A DNA stretch of 64,000 nucleotides from assembly GCF_003058055.1 (NCBI RefSeq), contig NZ_QBTZ01000001.1, forward strand, positions 2,358,501 through 2,422,500, read 5' to 3'. Position 1 is the stretch's first letter, and each line of letters starts with the position of its first letter. The position numbers and the translations under genes are program-made. Below are positions 49,120-58,772 of the stretch, piece by piece. Source of the stretch: Acidovorax sp. 107 (GTDB lineage: Bacteria > Pseudomonadota > Gammaproteobacteria > Burkholderiales > Burkholderiaceae_C). Below the pieces are notes generated by a model. It worked only from the letters and a program-made list of their open reading frames with translations. It was not told the DNA's origin and searched no databases.

Positions 49120-50544
49120 ATGACCCATCCCACCACGCCCCGGCACACAGGCCGGGCAGGCGCGGCTTTGCTCTGCCTGCTTGCATCGACCGTCCTGCCC
49201 CTGCAGGCCTACGCTGGTCCCTTGGCATTTGACGCAGCGTTGCAGCAGTTGCAGCAGCGCTCCGACCAGCTGGCCGCATCGCGCAACGCCGTCGAAAGCG
49301 CCCAGCTGCGCCGCGACGCCATGCAGCGCCTGGGCGGCCCGGCGGTCAACCTGAGCGGTGCTGCCTACACCTACAACGCCAACCTGGACGTGGACCTGAA
49401 CCCACTGAACCGCGCCCTGCCCGGCGTGCTGTCGCAGCTGCCGCCCCAGCTGGCGGGCTCACTGGCCCAGTTGCCCCACCTGCCGTCCAGCTACACGCTC
49501 AACCGCAGCAAGAGCGACACCACGGCCTCGGTCTCCGCCATCTGGCCCATCTACATGGGCGGCGCCAGCAATGCCGCTCGGGGCCTGCTGGATGCCCAGG
49601 CGCAAGAGGCCCAGGCCGACGCCACCAAAACCAGCCACGAGGCCACCACGTTGCTGGTGCAGCGTTACTTTGGCGCCCAGCTGGCGCAGCGCGCTGCCGT
49701 ACTGCGCGAATCGGCCCTGGCGACCATCGAACAGCACGACGCTGCCGCGCAGAAGATGCTGGACGCCGGTGTGATCGCACGCGTCGAACGCTTGCAGGCC
49801 CGCTCCGCACTGGAAGAGGCCCGCCGCAATGCCCGCAAGGCCCGCGACGATGCCGAGCTGGCCGCCACGGCGCTGACCCGCACCCTGAAGGCGACCGACC
49901 CCGTCACGCCCACCAGCCCGCTGTTTGTGCTGAGCCAGCCGGTCGAACCCCTGCCCCACTTCATCGACACCGCTTTGGCCCACCACCCCGGGCTGGACAA
50001 GGTGGCCGCCAAGAAAGAGCAAGCCACGCAACTGCACGCCGCCCAGGAGGCACTGCGCAAGCCCCAGGTGTTTGCGTTTGGCCAGCGCCAGCTCAAGACC
50101 GGCCGTGACGCCGACTGGGTGGCCGGGGTGGGCGTGCGCTGGACGCTGTGGGACTCCATCGACCGCAACGCGCTGGCCGAATCGTCCAACCGCCAGATCG
50201 AGCAGGCCGAGCGCACCGGTGCTCAGGCGCAGAACGACATTGCCCTGCTGGTGGAAAAGCGCTGGCTGGCCCTGGAGCAGGCGCGCCGCGCCTACTTTGC
50301 GCTGCAGCCGGGGCTGGAGCTGGCCGACGAAGTGCTGCGCCTGCGCATCTCGGGCCTGAAGGCGGGCACCAGCACCACGCTGGATTTGATCGACGCGCAG
50401 GTCAACCAGGCCAAGGCCCAGACCGAACGCGCCCAGGCCGCCCACGACTACGTGAAAGCGCTGGCCGACCTGCTGGAGGCCTGTGGCCTGTCGGAAGACT
50501 TTGGCAAATACATGGCGCGCGCTGATGCGCTGAAAGTGGAGTGA
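49120..50544 (+). CDS. TolC-like outer-membrane efflux channel
   Basis: A 474-residue outer-membrane factor with a signal peptide (AALLCLLASTVLPLQAYA) and the two long helical repeats of the TolC fold. The repeat features are DAALQQLQQRSDQLAASRNA, then LARVERLQARSALEEARRNA-like coil, and in the second half GLKAGTSTTLDLIDAQVNQA. No lipobox cysteine is seen, so it is TolC-like rather than an NodT-type lipoprotein. It is followed after five bases by the HlyD-type adaptor. Confidence 0.9.
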   Translation: MTHPTTPRHTGRAGAALLCLLASTVLPLQAYAGPLAFDAALQQLQQRSDQLAASRNAVESAQLRRDAMQRLGGPAVNLSGAAYTYNANLDVDLNPLNRALPGVLSQLPPQLAGSLAQLPHLPSSYTLNRSKSDTTASVSAIWPIYMGGASNAARGLLDAQAQEAQADATKTSHEATTLLVQRYFGAQLAQRAAVLRESALATIEQHDAAAQKMLDAGVIARVERLQARSALEEARRNARKARDDAELAATALTRTLKATDPVTPTSPLFVLSQPVEPLPHFIDTALAHHPGLDKVAAKKEQATQLHAAQEALRKPQVFAFGQRQLKTGRDADWVAGVGVRWTLWDSIDRNALAESSNRQIEQAERTGAQAQNDIALLVEKRWLALEQARRAYFALQPGLELADEVLRLRISGLKAGTSTTLDLIDAQVNQAKAQTERAQAAHDYVKALADLLEACGLSEDFGKYMARADALKVE

Positions 50545-50549
50545 AGAGC

Positions 50550-51524
50550 ATGAGCAAGAAAACAGCAGCCGTCGGCGCAGTGGCCTTTGTGGCCGTGGCA
50601 GGCTTTGTGGGCTTTGGCCTGTGGAAGGCCTCGCAGCCCGCACCCGAGGTGTTTCAGGGCCAGATCGAAGCGCAAGAGGCCGACATCGCCCCCAAGGTCA
50701 CTGCGCGCATCGCGCAGATCCTGGTGAAGGAAGGCGACCAGATCGCGGTGGGCACGCCCCTGATCCGCATGGACAGCCCCGAGGTCAAGGCCAAGCTGGC
50801 GCAGGCCACCGCCGCCCAGGAGGCCGCCCAGGCCGTGGCCGCCAAGGCCGAAAGCGGCGCCCGCCCGCAAGAGGTGGAGATGGCCCGCCTGAACTGGCAG
50901 CGCGCCGTGGCCGCTGCCGACCTGGCTGAGTCCTCCTTCAAACGCGTCGATGGCCTGGCCCGCGAGGGCCTGGTGGCTGCACAAAAACGCGACGAGGCCG
51001 AGGCCAACTTCAAGGCCTCGCGCGACCAGGCACTGGCCGCCAAGGCCCAGTACGACCTGGCCCGCGCCGGTGCGCGCAGCGAAGACCGATCCGCCGCCAG
51101 CGCCCAGGCGCGCCAGGTGGCGGGCGTGGTGGCCGAGGTGCAGGCCGCCCAGGCCGAGACCGAGCTCAAGAGCCCCGTCGCCGGCGAAGTGGCCAAGGTG
51201 CTGGCCCGCACGGGTGAGCTGTCGCCGCAGGGCGTGGCCGTGGTCACGGTGGTGGACCTGAAGGACCAGTGGGTGGTGCTGAACGTGCGCGAAGACCGAC
51301 TGCAGCGCTTTGCCATCGGCAACGAGTTCGACGCCACCCTGCCCGCCCTGGGCGGCAAAACCGTGAAGTTCAAGGTCTACCACACGGCCGCGCTGCCGGA
51401 CTTTGCCACTTGGCGCGCCACGCGCGCAGGCCAGGGCTTCGACGCCCGCACGTTTGAAGTACGCGCGCGCCCGGCAGCCCCCATCGAGGGCGCACGCCCC
51501 GGTATGACGGTGCTGGTGCAATGA
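50550..51524 (+). CDS. HlyD-family periplasmic adaptor
   Basis: A 324-residue membrane-fusion protein with an N-terminal anchor helix (residues ~6-25), a first biotinyl-lipoyl half (VFQGQIEAQEADIAPKVTAR, IAQILVKEGDQIAVGTPLIR), a helical hairpin of about 130 residues, and the second half with LKSPVAGEVAKVLARTGELS. It bridges the inner-membrane permeases and the TolC-like channel. The ATG at 50550 is preferred; a GTG at 50541 overlapping the channel stop is possible. Confidence 0.9.
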   Translation: MSKKTAAVGAVAFVAVAGFVGFGLWKASQPAPEVFQGQIEAQEADIAPKVTARIAQILVKEGDQIAVGTPLIRMDSPEVKAKLAQATAAQEAAQAVAAKAESGARPQEVEMARLNWQRAVAAADLAESSFKRVDGLAREGLVAAQKRDEAEANFKASRDQALAAKAQYDLARAGARSEDRSAASAQARQVAGVVAEVQAAQAETELKSPVAGEVAKVLARTGELSPQGVAVVTVVDLKDQWVVLNVREDRLQRFAIGNEFDATLPALGGKTVKFKVYHTAALPDFATWRATRAGQGFDARTFEVRARPAAPIEGARPGMTVLVQ

Positions 51525-51544
51525 CATGCGCCTGATGCACAAAA

Positions 51545-51606
51545 ATTTGAGTCAAATGTGCCGGTAGCGCTAGTGCAATATGCGCAAAAAGCTATGAATT
51601 CAATAG
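51545..51606 (+). repeat. Dispersed repeat at the start of the first ABC permease
   Basis: Contains GTCAAATGTGCCGGTAGCGC, TAGTGCAATATGCGC, and AAAGCTATGAATTCAATAGC. It spans the adaptor-permease gap, and the most likely permease start codon (51594) lies inside it. Confidence 0.6.
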
Positions 51607-52766
51607 CAAATAGCCTTCGCCGCGAGGCCCGCCGCCTGGCGGCCGACCCGTGGGACCTGGCCATGGTCACCTGGGTGCCGCTGCTGGGCGTGGCGCTGCT
51701 GTGGTGGATCTTCTCGGCCGGCCTGCCGCGCCACCTGGCGGTGGGCGTGGTGGACGACGACCACTCCAGCCTGTCGCGCCAGCTGGTGCGCATGCTGGAC
51801 GCCACGCCGGGCGTGCAGATCACCCAGCACTTCACCAACGCGGCCGAGGCCGAACGCGCGCTGCGCGCCGTGGACGTGTACGCCGTGGTCTCCATCCCGC
51901 GCGACTTTGCGCGCACCGTGAAGGAAGGCCGCGCCGTGCAGGTCACGCTGCTGCACAACGCGCAGATGTCCACCCACTCGGGCCTGCTACAGCGCGATGT
52001 GCGCACGGCCGTGGGCACCTTGTCGGCGGGTATCGAAATGGCCGCACGCAACAAGCGCGGTGAAAGCGCCCAGGCCGTGCACGTGAGCATGGAACCCATC
52101 CACACGCAGATGGTGGCGCTGTTCAACGTGTCGAGCAACTACGAGCAGTTTCTGGGCGCGGCGCTGATCCCCGCCCTGCTGCACATCCTGGCCATGACAG
52201 CCGGCGCCTGGACCGTGGGCCGCGAGTTGCGCGACCGCACGCTGGGCGAATGGCTGGGCGCGGGGGGCTGGGTGCGCACTGCAGGCGCGCTGGCGGGCAA
52301 GCTGGCCCTGCCCTGGGTATCTCTCACGCTGGTGGGCCTGCTGGCGCTGGTGGGCATCACCTGGGGTCGAGGCTGGCACCCGCCGGGCAACCTGTGGTGG
52401 GTGGCTGCGGCGCTGGCACTGCTGATGGCGGTGTCGATCACCGCAGGCGCTGCGCTGGCGGGCATCACGCGGTCGCTGCGCACTGCGCTGTCGGGTGCGG
52501 GCTTTTTTGCAGCACCGGCGTTTGCGTTCAGCGGCGTGGCCTTCCCACTCGCGGGCATGCCCGGCAGCGCCCGCGCCTGGGCCGAGGCCATGCCGTTCAC
52601 GCACTACATCCGTTTGCAGATCGAGCAGCTGCAAATGGGGGCGCCCGTGGCCACCAGCGTCTCGACCGTCGTGGCGCTGATCCTCGCCACCGCCGTGCTG
52701 TTGCTGCTGGGCGCCACCGCACTCACGCTGGCGCACAAGCGCCCCGACACGTGGGGAGGCCGCTGA
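51594..52766 (+). CDS. ABC-2 type transport permease 1
   Basis: A 390-residue inner-membrane protein: one N-terminal helix (~24-42), a large periplasmic part to ~residue 190 (ending MVALFNVSSNYEQFLGAALI), then five more helices, as in the YhhJ/YbhR type. The start is ambiguous: ATG at 51594 (MNSIANSLRREARRLAADPW) lies in a dispersed repeat, and a GTG at 51558 in the same frame is possible. The last base overlaps the next ATG. No ATP-binding subunit gene lies in the operon. Confidence 0.88.
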   Translation: MNSIANSLRREARRLAADPWDLAMVTWVPLLGVALLWWIFSAGLPRHLAVGVVDDDHSSLSRQLVRMLDATPGVQITQHFTNAAEAERALRAVDVYAVVSIPRDFARTVKEGRAVQVTLLHNAQMSTHSGLLQRDVRTAVGTLSAGIEMAARNKRGESAQAVHVSMEPIHTQMVALFNVSSNYEQFLGAALIPALLHILAMTAGAWTVGRELRDRTLGEWLGAGGWVRTAGALAGKLALPWVSLTLVGLLALVGITWGRGWHPPGNLWWVAAALALLMAVSITAGAALAGITRSLRTALSGAGFFAAPAFAFSGVAFPLAGMPGSARAWAEAMPFTHYIRLQIEQLQMGAPVATSVSTVVALILATAVLLLLGATALTLAHKRPDTWGGR

Positions 52767-53976
52767 TGAACACGACAACACCACCCGTGCCCGTGGCAAC
52801 TCCCTCGCAGCAAGGCCTGCTGGGCGCCTGGCTGCACGCGCTGGCCACCGTGGTGCGCGACAAGGGCGTGCTGCTGCTGTTAGTGGGCGCGCCCGTGCTC
52901 TACGGCTTTTTCTATCCTTGGTTCTATGCCGACGAGGTGCTGACCCGAGTGCCCGTGGCCGTGGTGGACCTGGATCACACCAGCCTGTCGCGCCAGATCA
53001 CCCGCTTTGCCGACGCCGACCCGCGCATCGAGGTGCACCTGGTCACCGGTAGCGAGCGCGAGGCGCAGGAGGCCCTGTGGCGCGGCGAGATCGAGGGTTA
53101 CGCGGTGATCCCAGCCGGGCTCAAGCGCAGCGTGGTGCGCGGCGAGAACGCCGTGGTCAGCATCGAGGCCAACGGCGCGTATGCGCTGCTCAACAAGGCC
53201 GTGCAATATGGCTTTGCGGAAGCCGTGGGCACGGTGTCTGCCGGGGTCGAGATCCGCAAGCTGCAGGCCAGCGGCCAGAGTGCTCCGCAGGCCCGCGCCA
53301 GCCGCGTGCCCGTGCAGCTGCAGATGGTGGCGCTGTTCAACCCCACCGAGGGCTACGGCAGCTTTGTGGTGCCCGCGGTGGCGCTGCTCATCCTGCAGCA
53401 AACCCTGCTGATGGGTGCGGCAATGCTCACCGGCACCTGGGTCGAAAGCGGCCAGCACCGCGCAAGCGCCACCACCTGGCTGGGCCGCCTGCTGGCGCTG
53501 TGCACACTGGGCTGGGCCAGTGGCCTGTTTTACTTTGGCTGGATTTTTGTGCTGCACGACTACCCGCGCGGCGGCAACCCGCTGGGCGCGCTGGCGCTGC
53601 TGGCCTGCTACATCCCGGCCATCGCGGCCTTGGGTGCGCTGCTGGGGCTGTGGTTTGGCAACCGTGAACGCGCGCTGCAGGTGCTGCTGTTCACCACACT
53701 GCCCATCGCGTTCGTCGCAGGCTTCTCGTGGCCGGTGGAGGCCCTGCCCGAGCCGGTGCAGTGGCTGCGCTGGCTGCTGCCCAGCACCTCGGGCGTGCAG
53801 GCGTCACTGCGGCTGAACCAGCTGGGCGCGCCGCTGTCTGCCGCGCTGCCTTACCTGTGTGTATTGGTGGCGCTGGGCACGGTGTGCGCAGGGGCCGTGC
53901 TGGCCCTTGCGAGGCCGTCAAGCCCTTTGCGCCCTGGCGCTCGAGCAGCAAACGCGGCGGAGCGCGAGCGCAGAGC

Positions 53977-53983
<7 letters not shown>
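52766..53983 (+). CDS. ABC-2 type transport permease 2
   Basis: A 405-residue paralogue of permease 1 with the same layout: N-terminal helix (~32-52), periplasmic domain (RVPVAVVDLDHTSLSRQITR, MVALFNPTEGYGSFVVPAVA), and five C-terminal helices. TGATG joins the two genes, so they are translated together and probably form a heterodimer. The frame is open upstream, but the ATG at 52766 matches the paralogue's start. The 3' end overlaps the convergent DUF962 gene by seven bases. Confidence 0.88.
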
Positions 53984-54513
<530 letters not shown>

Positions 54514-54630
54514 GGGTGTCTCCAGCATGGGTTTTGCGCAGCATCAATACTCGCTCTCGGGCCGCGCCAGCGTCTGTCGTGCAGACGACAAAACCCCCGC
54601 CGCCCTCCTGCCCCCGTTCACTCGCATTCC

Positions 54631-55335
54631 ATGTCCACCCCTTCTGCCTATTTACCCGTCCTCCAGACTGGCCGCTGGTTTGCCCACCTGCCGCCCGACT
54701 TTGCCCAGCCGCTGATTGCCATGGCGCAGTTGCGCCATCTGGCGACGGGCGAGGTGCTGTTCCGCCGCGGTGATGCGCCCTGTGGCCTGTATGCGGTGGT
54801 GCGCGGCGCGGTCAGCATCTCGGGCACCCGGGGGCGGGCCGACGAGGCGCGTGCGGCGCTGCTGATCCGCCTGGAGCCGCCGCACTGGTTTGGCGAGATC
54901 TCGGTGTTTGACAACTCGGCCCGCACGCACGATGCGCAGGCCACCGAACCCACGACCCTGGTGCACATCCCGCACGAGCGGCTGCAGCACTGGCTGCAGG
55001 CCCACCCGCAGCACTGGCATGCGCTGGCCTTGCTGATGACCGACAAGCTGCGCTCGGCCTTCGTGGCGATGGAAGAGCTGGCGCTGTTGCCCGCCCCGCA
55101 GCGCCTGGCGCGGCGCCTGGTGATGATGGCCGAGGGCTACGGGCAGTGGACGGCCGAAGGGCAGTCGCGCCGCGTGATCGAGATCTCGCAAGAGCAGCTG
55201 TCGCTGATGCTGGCGATCTCGCGCCAGACCACCAACCAGATCCTCAAGGACCTGGAGTCGCGCCAGCTGGTGCGCGTGCAGCGCGGCGAGGTGGAGATTC
55301 TGGACCTGGCCGGCCTGCGGGGCGCTTGCGCCTGA
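54631..55335 (+). CDS. Crp/Fnr-family transcriptional regulator
   Basis: A 234-residue regulator with an N-terminal cyclic-nucleotide-type beta-barrel (TGEVLFRRGDAPCGLYAVVR, WFGEISVFDNSARTHDAQA), a dimer helix, and a C-terminal winged helix with the recognition segment EISQEQLSLMLAISRQTTNQ followed by ILKDLESRQLVRV. There is no Fnr-type N-terminal cysteine cluster. The aldehyde dehydrogenase 94 bases downstream is a possible target; this is only positional. Confidence 0.9.
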   Translation: MSTPSAYLPVLQTGRWFAHLPPDFAQPLIAMAQLRHLATGEVLFRRGDAPCGLYAVVRGAVSISGTRGRADEARAALLIRLEPPHWFGEISVFDNSARTHDAQATEPTTLVHIPHERLQHWLQAHPQHWHALALLMTDKLRSAFVAMEELALLPAPQRLARRLVMMAEGYGQWTAEGQSRRVIEISQEQLSLMLAISRQTTNQILKDLESRQLVRVQRGEVEILDLAGLRGACA

Positions 55336-55390
55336 TTACTATCAAATCAGTAGCAAACAAGGCATGTTGCACTAGCGCATCGGCGTGTTT
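55336..55390 (+). repeat. Dispersed repeat between Crp-like and aldehyde dehydrogenase genes
   Basis: TACTATCAAATCAGTAGCAA then TTGCACTAGCGCATCGGC, which carries the CTAGCGCAT word of the family in a diverged copy. It starts directly at the Crp-like stop codon. Confidence 0.55.
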
Positions 55391-55429
55391 TTACACAAAT
55401 ACTAAGCACACATTCCATTTCCGGGCAAA

Positions 55430-56872
55430 ATGACGGCCATGCAACTGAACTACATCGCCAACGCCTCGGTGCCCTCGTCTTCGGGCCGCACGATCCCCGT
55501 GATCGACCCGTCCGACGGCCAGCCCTTCGACGAGATCCAGCGCAGCAACGCCGACGACATCGACGCGGCGGTGCATGCAGCCCGCCAGTGCTACCACGCG
55601 GTGTGGCAAAAGTTGGCCCCGGTGGAACGCGGTCGCCTGCTGCAAAAGCTCTCGGCCAAGATCCTGGAGCACGCGGACGAGCTGACGGCGCTGGAGCAGC
55701 GCGACTGCGGCAAGCCCACCAAACAGGCACGCGCCGACGCCATTGCGCTGGCCCGCTACTTCGAGTTCTACGCCGGTGCGTGCGACAAGTTCCACGGCGA
55801 GACCATTCCCTACCCCGACGGCTACAGCGTGCTGACCTGGCGCGAGCCCCACGGCGTCACGGGCCATGTGATCCCCTGGAACTACCCCATGCAGATCTTT
55901 GGCCGCAGCGTGGGCGGCGCCCTGGCGGCGGGCAATGTGTGCGTGGTCAAGCCGGCCGAAGACGCCTGCCTCTCGCTGATCCGCGTGGCGCAACTGGCGG
56001 CAGAGGTGGGGTTCCCCGCCGGGGCGCTCAACATCGTCACCGGCTACGGCCACGAGGTGGGCGACGCGCTGGCGCGCCACCCCGGCATCGACCACATCAG
56101 CTTCACCGGCAGCCCCAAGATCGGCACGCTGATCCAGCAGGTGGCTGCCGAGCGCCACTGCCCCGTGACGCTGGAGCTGGGCGGCAAGAGCCCGCAGATC
56201 ATCTTTGCAGACGCCGACCTGGACGCCGCCATCCCCGTGGTCATCAACGCCATCGTGCAGAACGCCGGGCAGACTTGCTCGGCCGGCTCGCGCGTGCTGA
56301 TCGACTCGCTGATTTACGAACCGCTGCTGGAACGCCTGGGCAAGGCGTTTGAAAAGCTGCGCGTAGGCCCCGCCGCCATGGACCTGGACGTGGGCCCGCT
56401 GATCCGCCAGACGCAGCAGCAGCGCGTGTGGGACTTCCTGTCGGACGCGCAGGTTGCAGGCATCCCCATGGTGGCCCAGGGCGTGGTGGTGGACGAAGCC
56501 CCCGAGACCGGCTACTACCAGGCTCCCACCTTGCTGCGCGATGTGCCCGTGGGCCACCGCCTGGCGCAGGAAGAAGTGTTCGGTCCCGTGCTGTCGGCCA
56601 TGGCCTTTCAGGACGAAGACCACGCCGTGGAGCTGGCCAACGCCACGCAGTTCGGTCTGGTGGCTGGCATCTGGACGCGCGACGGCGCGCGCCAGTTCCG
56701 CATGGCCAAGCGCGTGCACAGCGGGCAGGTGTTCATCAACAACTATGGCGCGGCCGGTGGCGTGGAGCTGCCCTTTGGCGGCGTCAAATCCAGCGGCTAC
56801 GGGCGCGAAAAGGGCTTTGAGGCGCTGTACGGTTTCACCACCCTGAAAACCGTCGCCATCAAGTACGGTTGA
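55430..56872 (+). CDS. NAD(P)+-dependent aldehyde dehydrogenase
   Basis: A 480-residue aldehyde dehydrogenase. The cofactor region contains TGHVIPWNYPMQIFGRSVGG, the catalytic Glu is in LELGGKSPQIIFADADLD, and the catalytic Cys in QNAGQTCSAGSRVLIDS. FGPVLSAMAF and the C-terminal LPFGGVKSSGYGREKGFEAL are conserved. It resembles betaine- and other omega-aldehyde dehydrogenases, but the substrate is not readable. An ATG three codons later is also possible. DUF2889 and SDR genes follow in the same direction. Confidence 0.93.
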   Translation: MTAMQLNYIANASVPSSSGRTIPVIDPSDGQPFDEIQRSNADDIDAAVHAARQCYHAVWQKLAPVERGRLLQKLSAKILEHADELTALEQRDCGKPTKQARADAIALARYFEFYAGACDKFHGETIPYPDGYSVLTWREPHGVTGHVIPWNYPMQIFGRSVGGALAAGNVCVVKPAEDACLSLIRVAQLAAEVGFPAGALNIVTGYGHEVGDALARHPGIDHISFTGSPKIGTLIQQVAAERHCPVTLELGGKSPQIIFADADLDAAIPVVINAIVQNAGQTCSAGSRVLIDSLIYEPLLERLGKAFEKLRVGPAAMDLDVGPLIRQTQQQRVWDFLSDAQVAGIPMVAQGVVVDEAPETGYYQAPTLLRDVPVGHRLAQEEVFGPVLSAMAFQDEDHAVELANATQFGLVAGIWTRDGARQFRMAKRVHSGQVFINNYGAAGGVELPFGGVKSSGYGREKGFEALYGFTTLKTVAIKYG

Positions 56873-56963
56873 AGAGGCATTGCAGGGTGTCTCGCCTGCG
56901 CACGACAGCGCAGGCAGGCCCCAGTAACCTTGGCCGCTTCTGCACGACGATTTTTCTTTTTCC

Positions 56964-57590
56964 ATGCCCCTGAGTCCCCCCGCCCCCCGCACCCTGAAAC
57001 ATGTCCGCCGGGTGAACTACCAGGGCTTTGAACGCGACGATGGCCTGTGGGACATCGAAGGCGAGCTGCACGACAGCAAGGCCTACGACGCCACCTCCTT
57101 TCGCGACCCCACCAAGCAGCGCCTGGCAGGCGAGGCCATCCACCACATGTGGCTGCGCGTGACCGTGAACCGCCAGCTGGTGGTGCAGGCGGTGGACGTG
57201 TCCATGGATTCGCACCCGCTCAAGGGCTGCACCGAGGCCCAGGCCGCGCTGCAGCGCATGGTGGGCTGCAGCATGGCGCGCGGCTGGCGCCAGGCCATCC
57301 AGAAGCATCTGGGTGGCGTGGAAAGCTGCACGCACCTGCGCGAGCTGCTGTTCAACCTGGCCACGGCAGCGTTCCAGTCGGTGCCTGCGGTGTTTTCGTC
57401 TACCAACCCGGATGAGCCGCCGCGCCACCTGGGCCAGTGCACGGGATGGGACTTCAACGGCCAAGGCGTGAAAGAGTTTTTCCCCCAGTTCTATGGCCGG
57501 CAGCCCAAGGCACCCGCCCCGGCTCCCTTTACGGCAGATACGGCTTCGGCCACTGAAATTTCAGCCCCATCGGGCGCTAGCGCTCGTTGA
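56964..57590 (+). CDS. DUF2889 family protein
   Basis: A 208-residue soluble protein. Conserved stretches are FERDDGLWDIEGELHDSKAY, GEAIHHMWLRVTVNRQLVVQ, DVSMDSHPLKGC and VESCTHLRELLFNLATAAFQ, with conserved His and Cys residues. No function is known for the family. Its last residues (SGASAR) are encoded by a dispersed repeat, so the natural C-terminus has probably been altered. It lies 91 bases after the aldehyde dehydrogenase and 56 before the SDR gene, suggesting a shared catabolic role. Confidence 0.82.
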   Translation: MPLSPPAPRTLKHVRRVNYQGFERDDGLWDIEGELHDSKAYDATSFRDPTKQRLAGEAIHHMWLRVTVNRQLVVQAVDVSMDSHPLKGCTEAQAALQRMVGCSMARGWRQAIQKHLGGVESCTHLRELLFNLATAAFQSVPAVFSSTNPDEPPRHLGQCTGWDFNGQGVKEFFPQFYGRQPKAPAPAPFTADTASATEISAPSGASAR

Positions 57591-57622
57591 ATATGCGCTG
57601 GTAGCTATCAATTTTGATATAT
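57575..57622 (-). repeat. Dispersed repeat at the end of the DUF2889 gene
   Basis: On the minus strand it reads CAAAATTGATAGCTACCAGC, then GCATATTCAACGAGCGCTAG and CGCC, a full-looking copy of the family. It supplies the last codons and the stop of the DUF2889 gene. Confidence 0.8.
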
Positions 57623-57646
57623 CACCACAACCCATCGGAGACACCC

Positions 57647-58408
57647 ATGCGTGTGCAGAACAAATCCATCATCGTCACCGGCGCCGGCAATGGCATTGGC
57701 GAAGGCATTGCCAAGCGCCTGGCGGCCGAGGGCGGCAAGGTCATCGTCAATGACATCAACGAAGCGGGCGGCCAACGCGTGGTGGCCGAGATCACGGCCG
57801 CCGGCGGCACGGCCGCGTTCTTCAAGGCCGACGTGACGAAGTCCGCCGAAGTGAAGGCGATGGTCGACGAAGCCGTGCGCCTGTACGGCCGCCTGGACGT
57901 GGTGGTGAACAACGCGGGCTGGACGCACCGCAACCGCCCCATGCTCGAAGTGAGCGAGGACGAGTTCGACAAGGTCTATGCCATCAACATGAAGAGCATC
58001 TACCTGAGCGCCATCCACGCCGTGCCCGCACTGCGCCAGGCCGGTGGCGGCAGCATCATCAACATCGCCTCTACCGCCGGGCTGCGCCCCCGCCCGGGCC
58101 TGACCTGGTACAACGGCTCCAAGGGCGCCGTCATCATCACCAGCAAGTCCATGGCGGCCGAGCTGGGCCCCGACAACATCCGCGTGAACTGCATCAACCC
58201 CGTGTTCAACCCCGACACGGGCCTGGCTGCCGAGTTTGCGGGCGGCCCGGTGGACGATGCGCGCCGCGCCAAATTCCTGGCCACCATTCCGCTGGGCCGC
58301 TTCTCCACCGCGCTCGATGTGGCCAATGCAGCGCTGTACCTGGCGAGCGAAGAGGCATCGTTCATCAGCGGCGTGTGCATCGAGGTGGATGGCGGACGCT
58401 GCGTGTAA
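57647..58408 (+). CDS. Short-chain dehydrogenase/reductase
   Basis: A 253-residue classical SDR. The cofactor motif TGAGNGIGEG is at residues 11-20, NNAG is in VVVNNAGWTHRNRP, the catalytic serine in INIASTAGLRP, and the YxxxK pair in TWYNGSKGAVI. The C-terminal FISGVCIEVDGGRCV is typical. The ATG at 57647 follows a GGAG ribosome site (57637-57640); an ATG 11 codons upstream lies in repeat sequence. Substrate unknown; probably acts with the aldehyde dehydrogenase. Confidence 0.92.
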   Translation: MRVQNKSIIVTGAGNGIGEGIAKRLAAEGGKVIVNDINEAGGQRVVAEITAAGGTAAFFKADVTKSAEVKAMVDEAVRLYGRLDVVVNNAGWTHRNRPMLEVSEDEFDKVYAINMKSIYLSAIHAVPALRQAGGGSIINIASTAGLRPRPGLTWYNGSKGAVIITSKSMAAELGPDNIRVNCINPVFNPDTGLAAEFAGGPVDDARRAKFLATIPLGRFSTALDVANAALYLASEEASFISGVCIEVDGGRCV

Positions 58409-58465
58409 ACAAGCAAGCGCCCCGGCGCGCTGGCAAGCCACCACCACATCTCGTTGCGCTCCACC

Positions 58466-58490
58466 AATCCGCACCAGGGCAGTGCGGATT
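58466..58490. repeat. Inverted repeat next to a strong promoter
   Basis: AATCCGCAC and GTGCGGATT form a nine-base-pair palindrome with a seven-base centre, 58 bases after the SDR stop and four bases before a consensus -35. It may be the SDR terminator or an operator for the promoter that follows. Confidence 0.5.
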
Positions 58491-58493
58491 GAT

Positions 58494-58522
58494 TTGACGG
58501 TCTTGGCCCTGCTGCCTATAGT
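58494..58522 (+). promoter_or_regulatory. Consensus-like sigma-70 promoter
   Basis: TTGACG (58494-58499) and TATAGT (58517-58522) are separated by exactly 17 bases. Transcription should start near 58529-58530, about 240 bases before the beta-helix protein gene. Confidence 0.7.
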
Positions 58523-58529
58523 GCCGCCG

Positions 58530-58655
58530 ATGTTTGCGAGCCAGCCCCACACCACAGCTGCCAGCGCCACCGCGCTGCTGCGCCGTGGCGCGCGCTCGCA
58601 GGCCACGCTCCAGGCCGGTGACCGCGCTCTCTGCACCCTCGCTGCAGATTCCTGA
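58530..58655 (+). CDS. Possible leaderless 41-residue ORF
   Basis: An ATG at 58530 lies seven bases after the -10 box, where transcription would start, and opens a 41-residue frame (MFASQPHTTAASATALLRRG...). No ribosome site is possible in so short a leader. The product, Arg/Ala-rich with no recognised family, may be a small protein, a leader peptide or chance. Confidence 0.25.
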   Translation: MFASQPHTTAASATALLRRGARSQATLQAGDRALCTLAADS

Positions 58656-58772
58656 GCCCGGCGACACCCCCTCCCCTCCGCATTCTTTTCGCGCACCTCC
58701 TGTCGCCGGGCCCCACGCCCAGCGCCAGCTTGCGCCTTGGCCACTGCCGGGGCGCAGACGTCAGGAGTGTCC

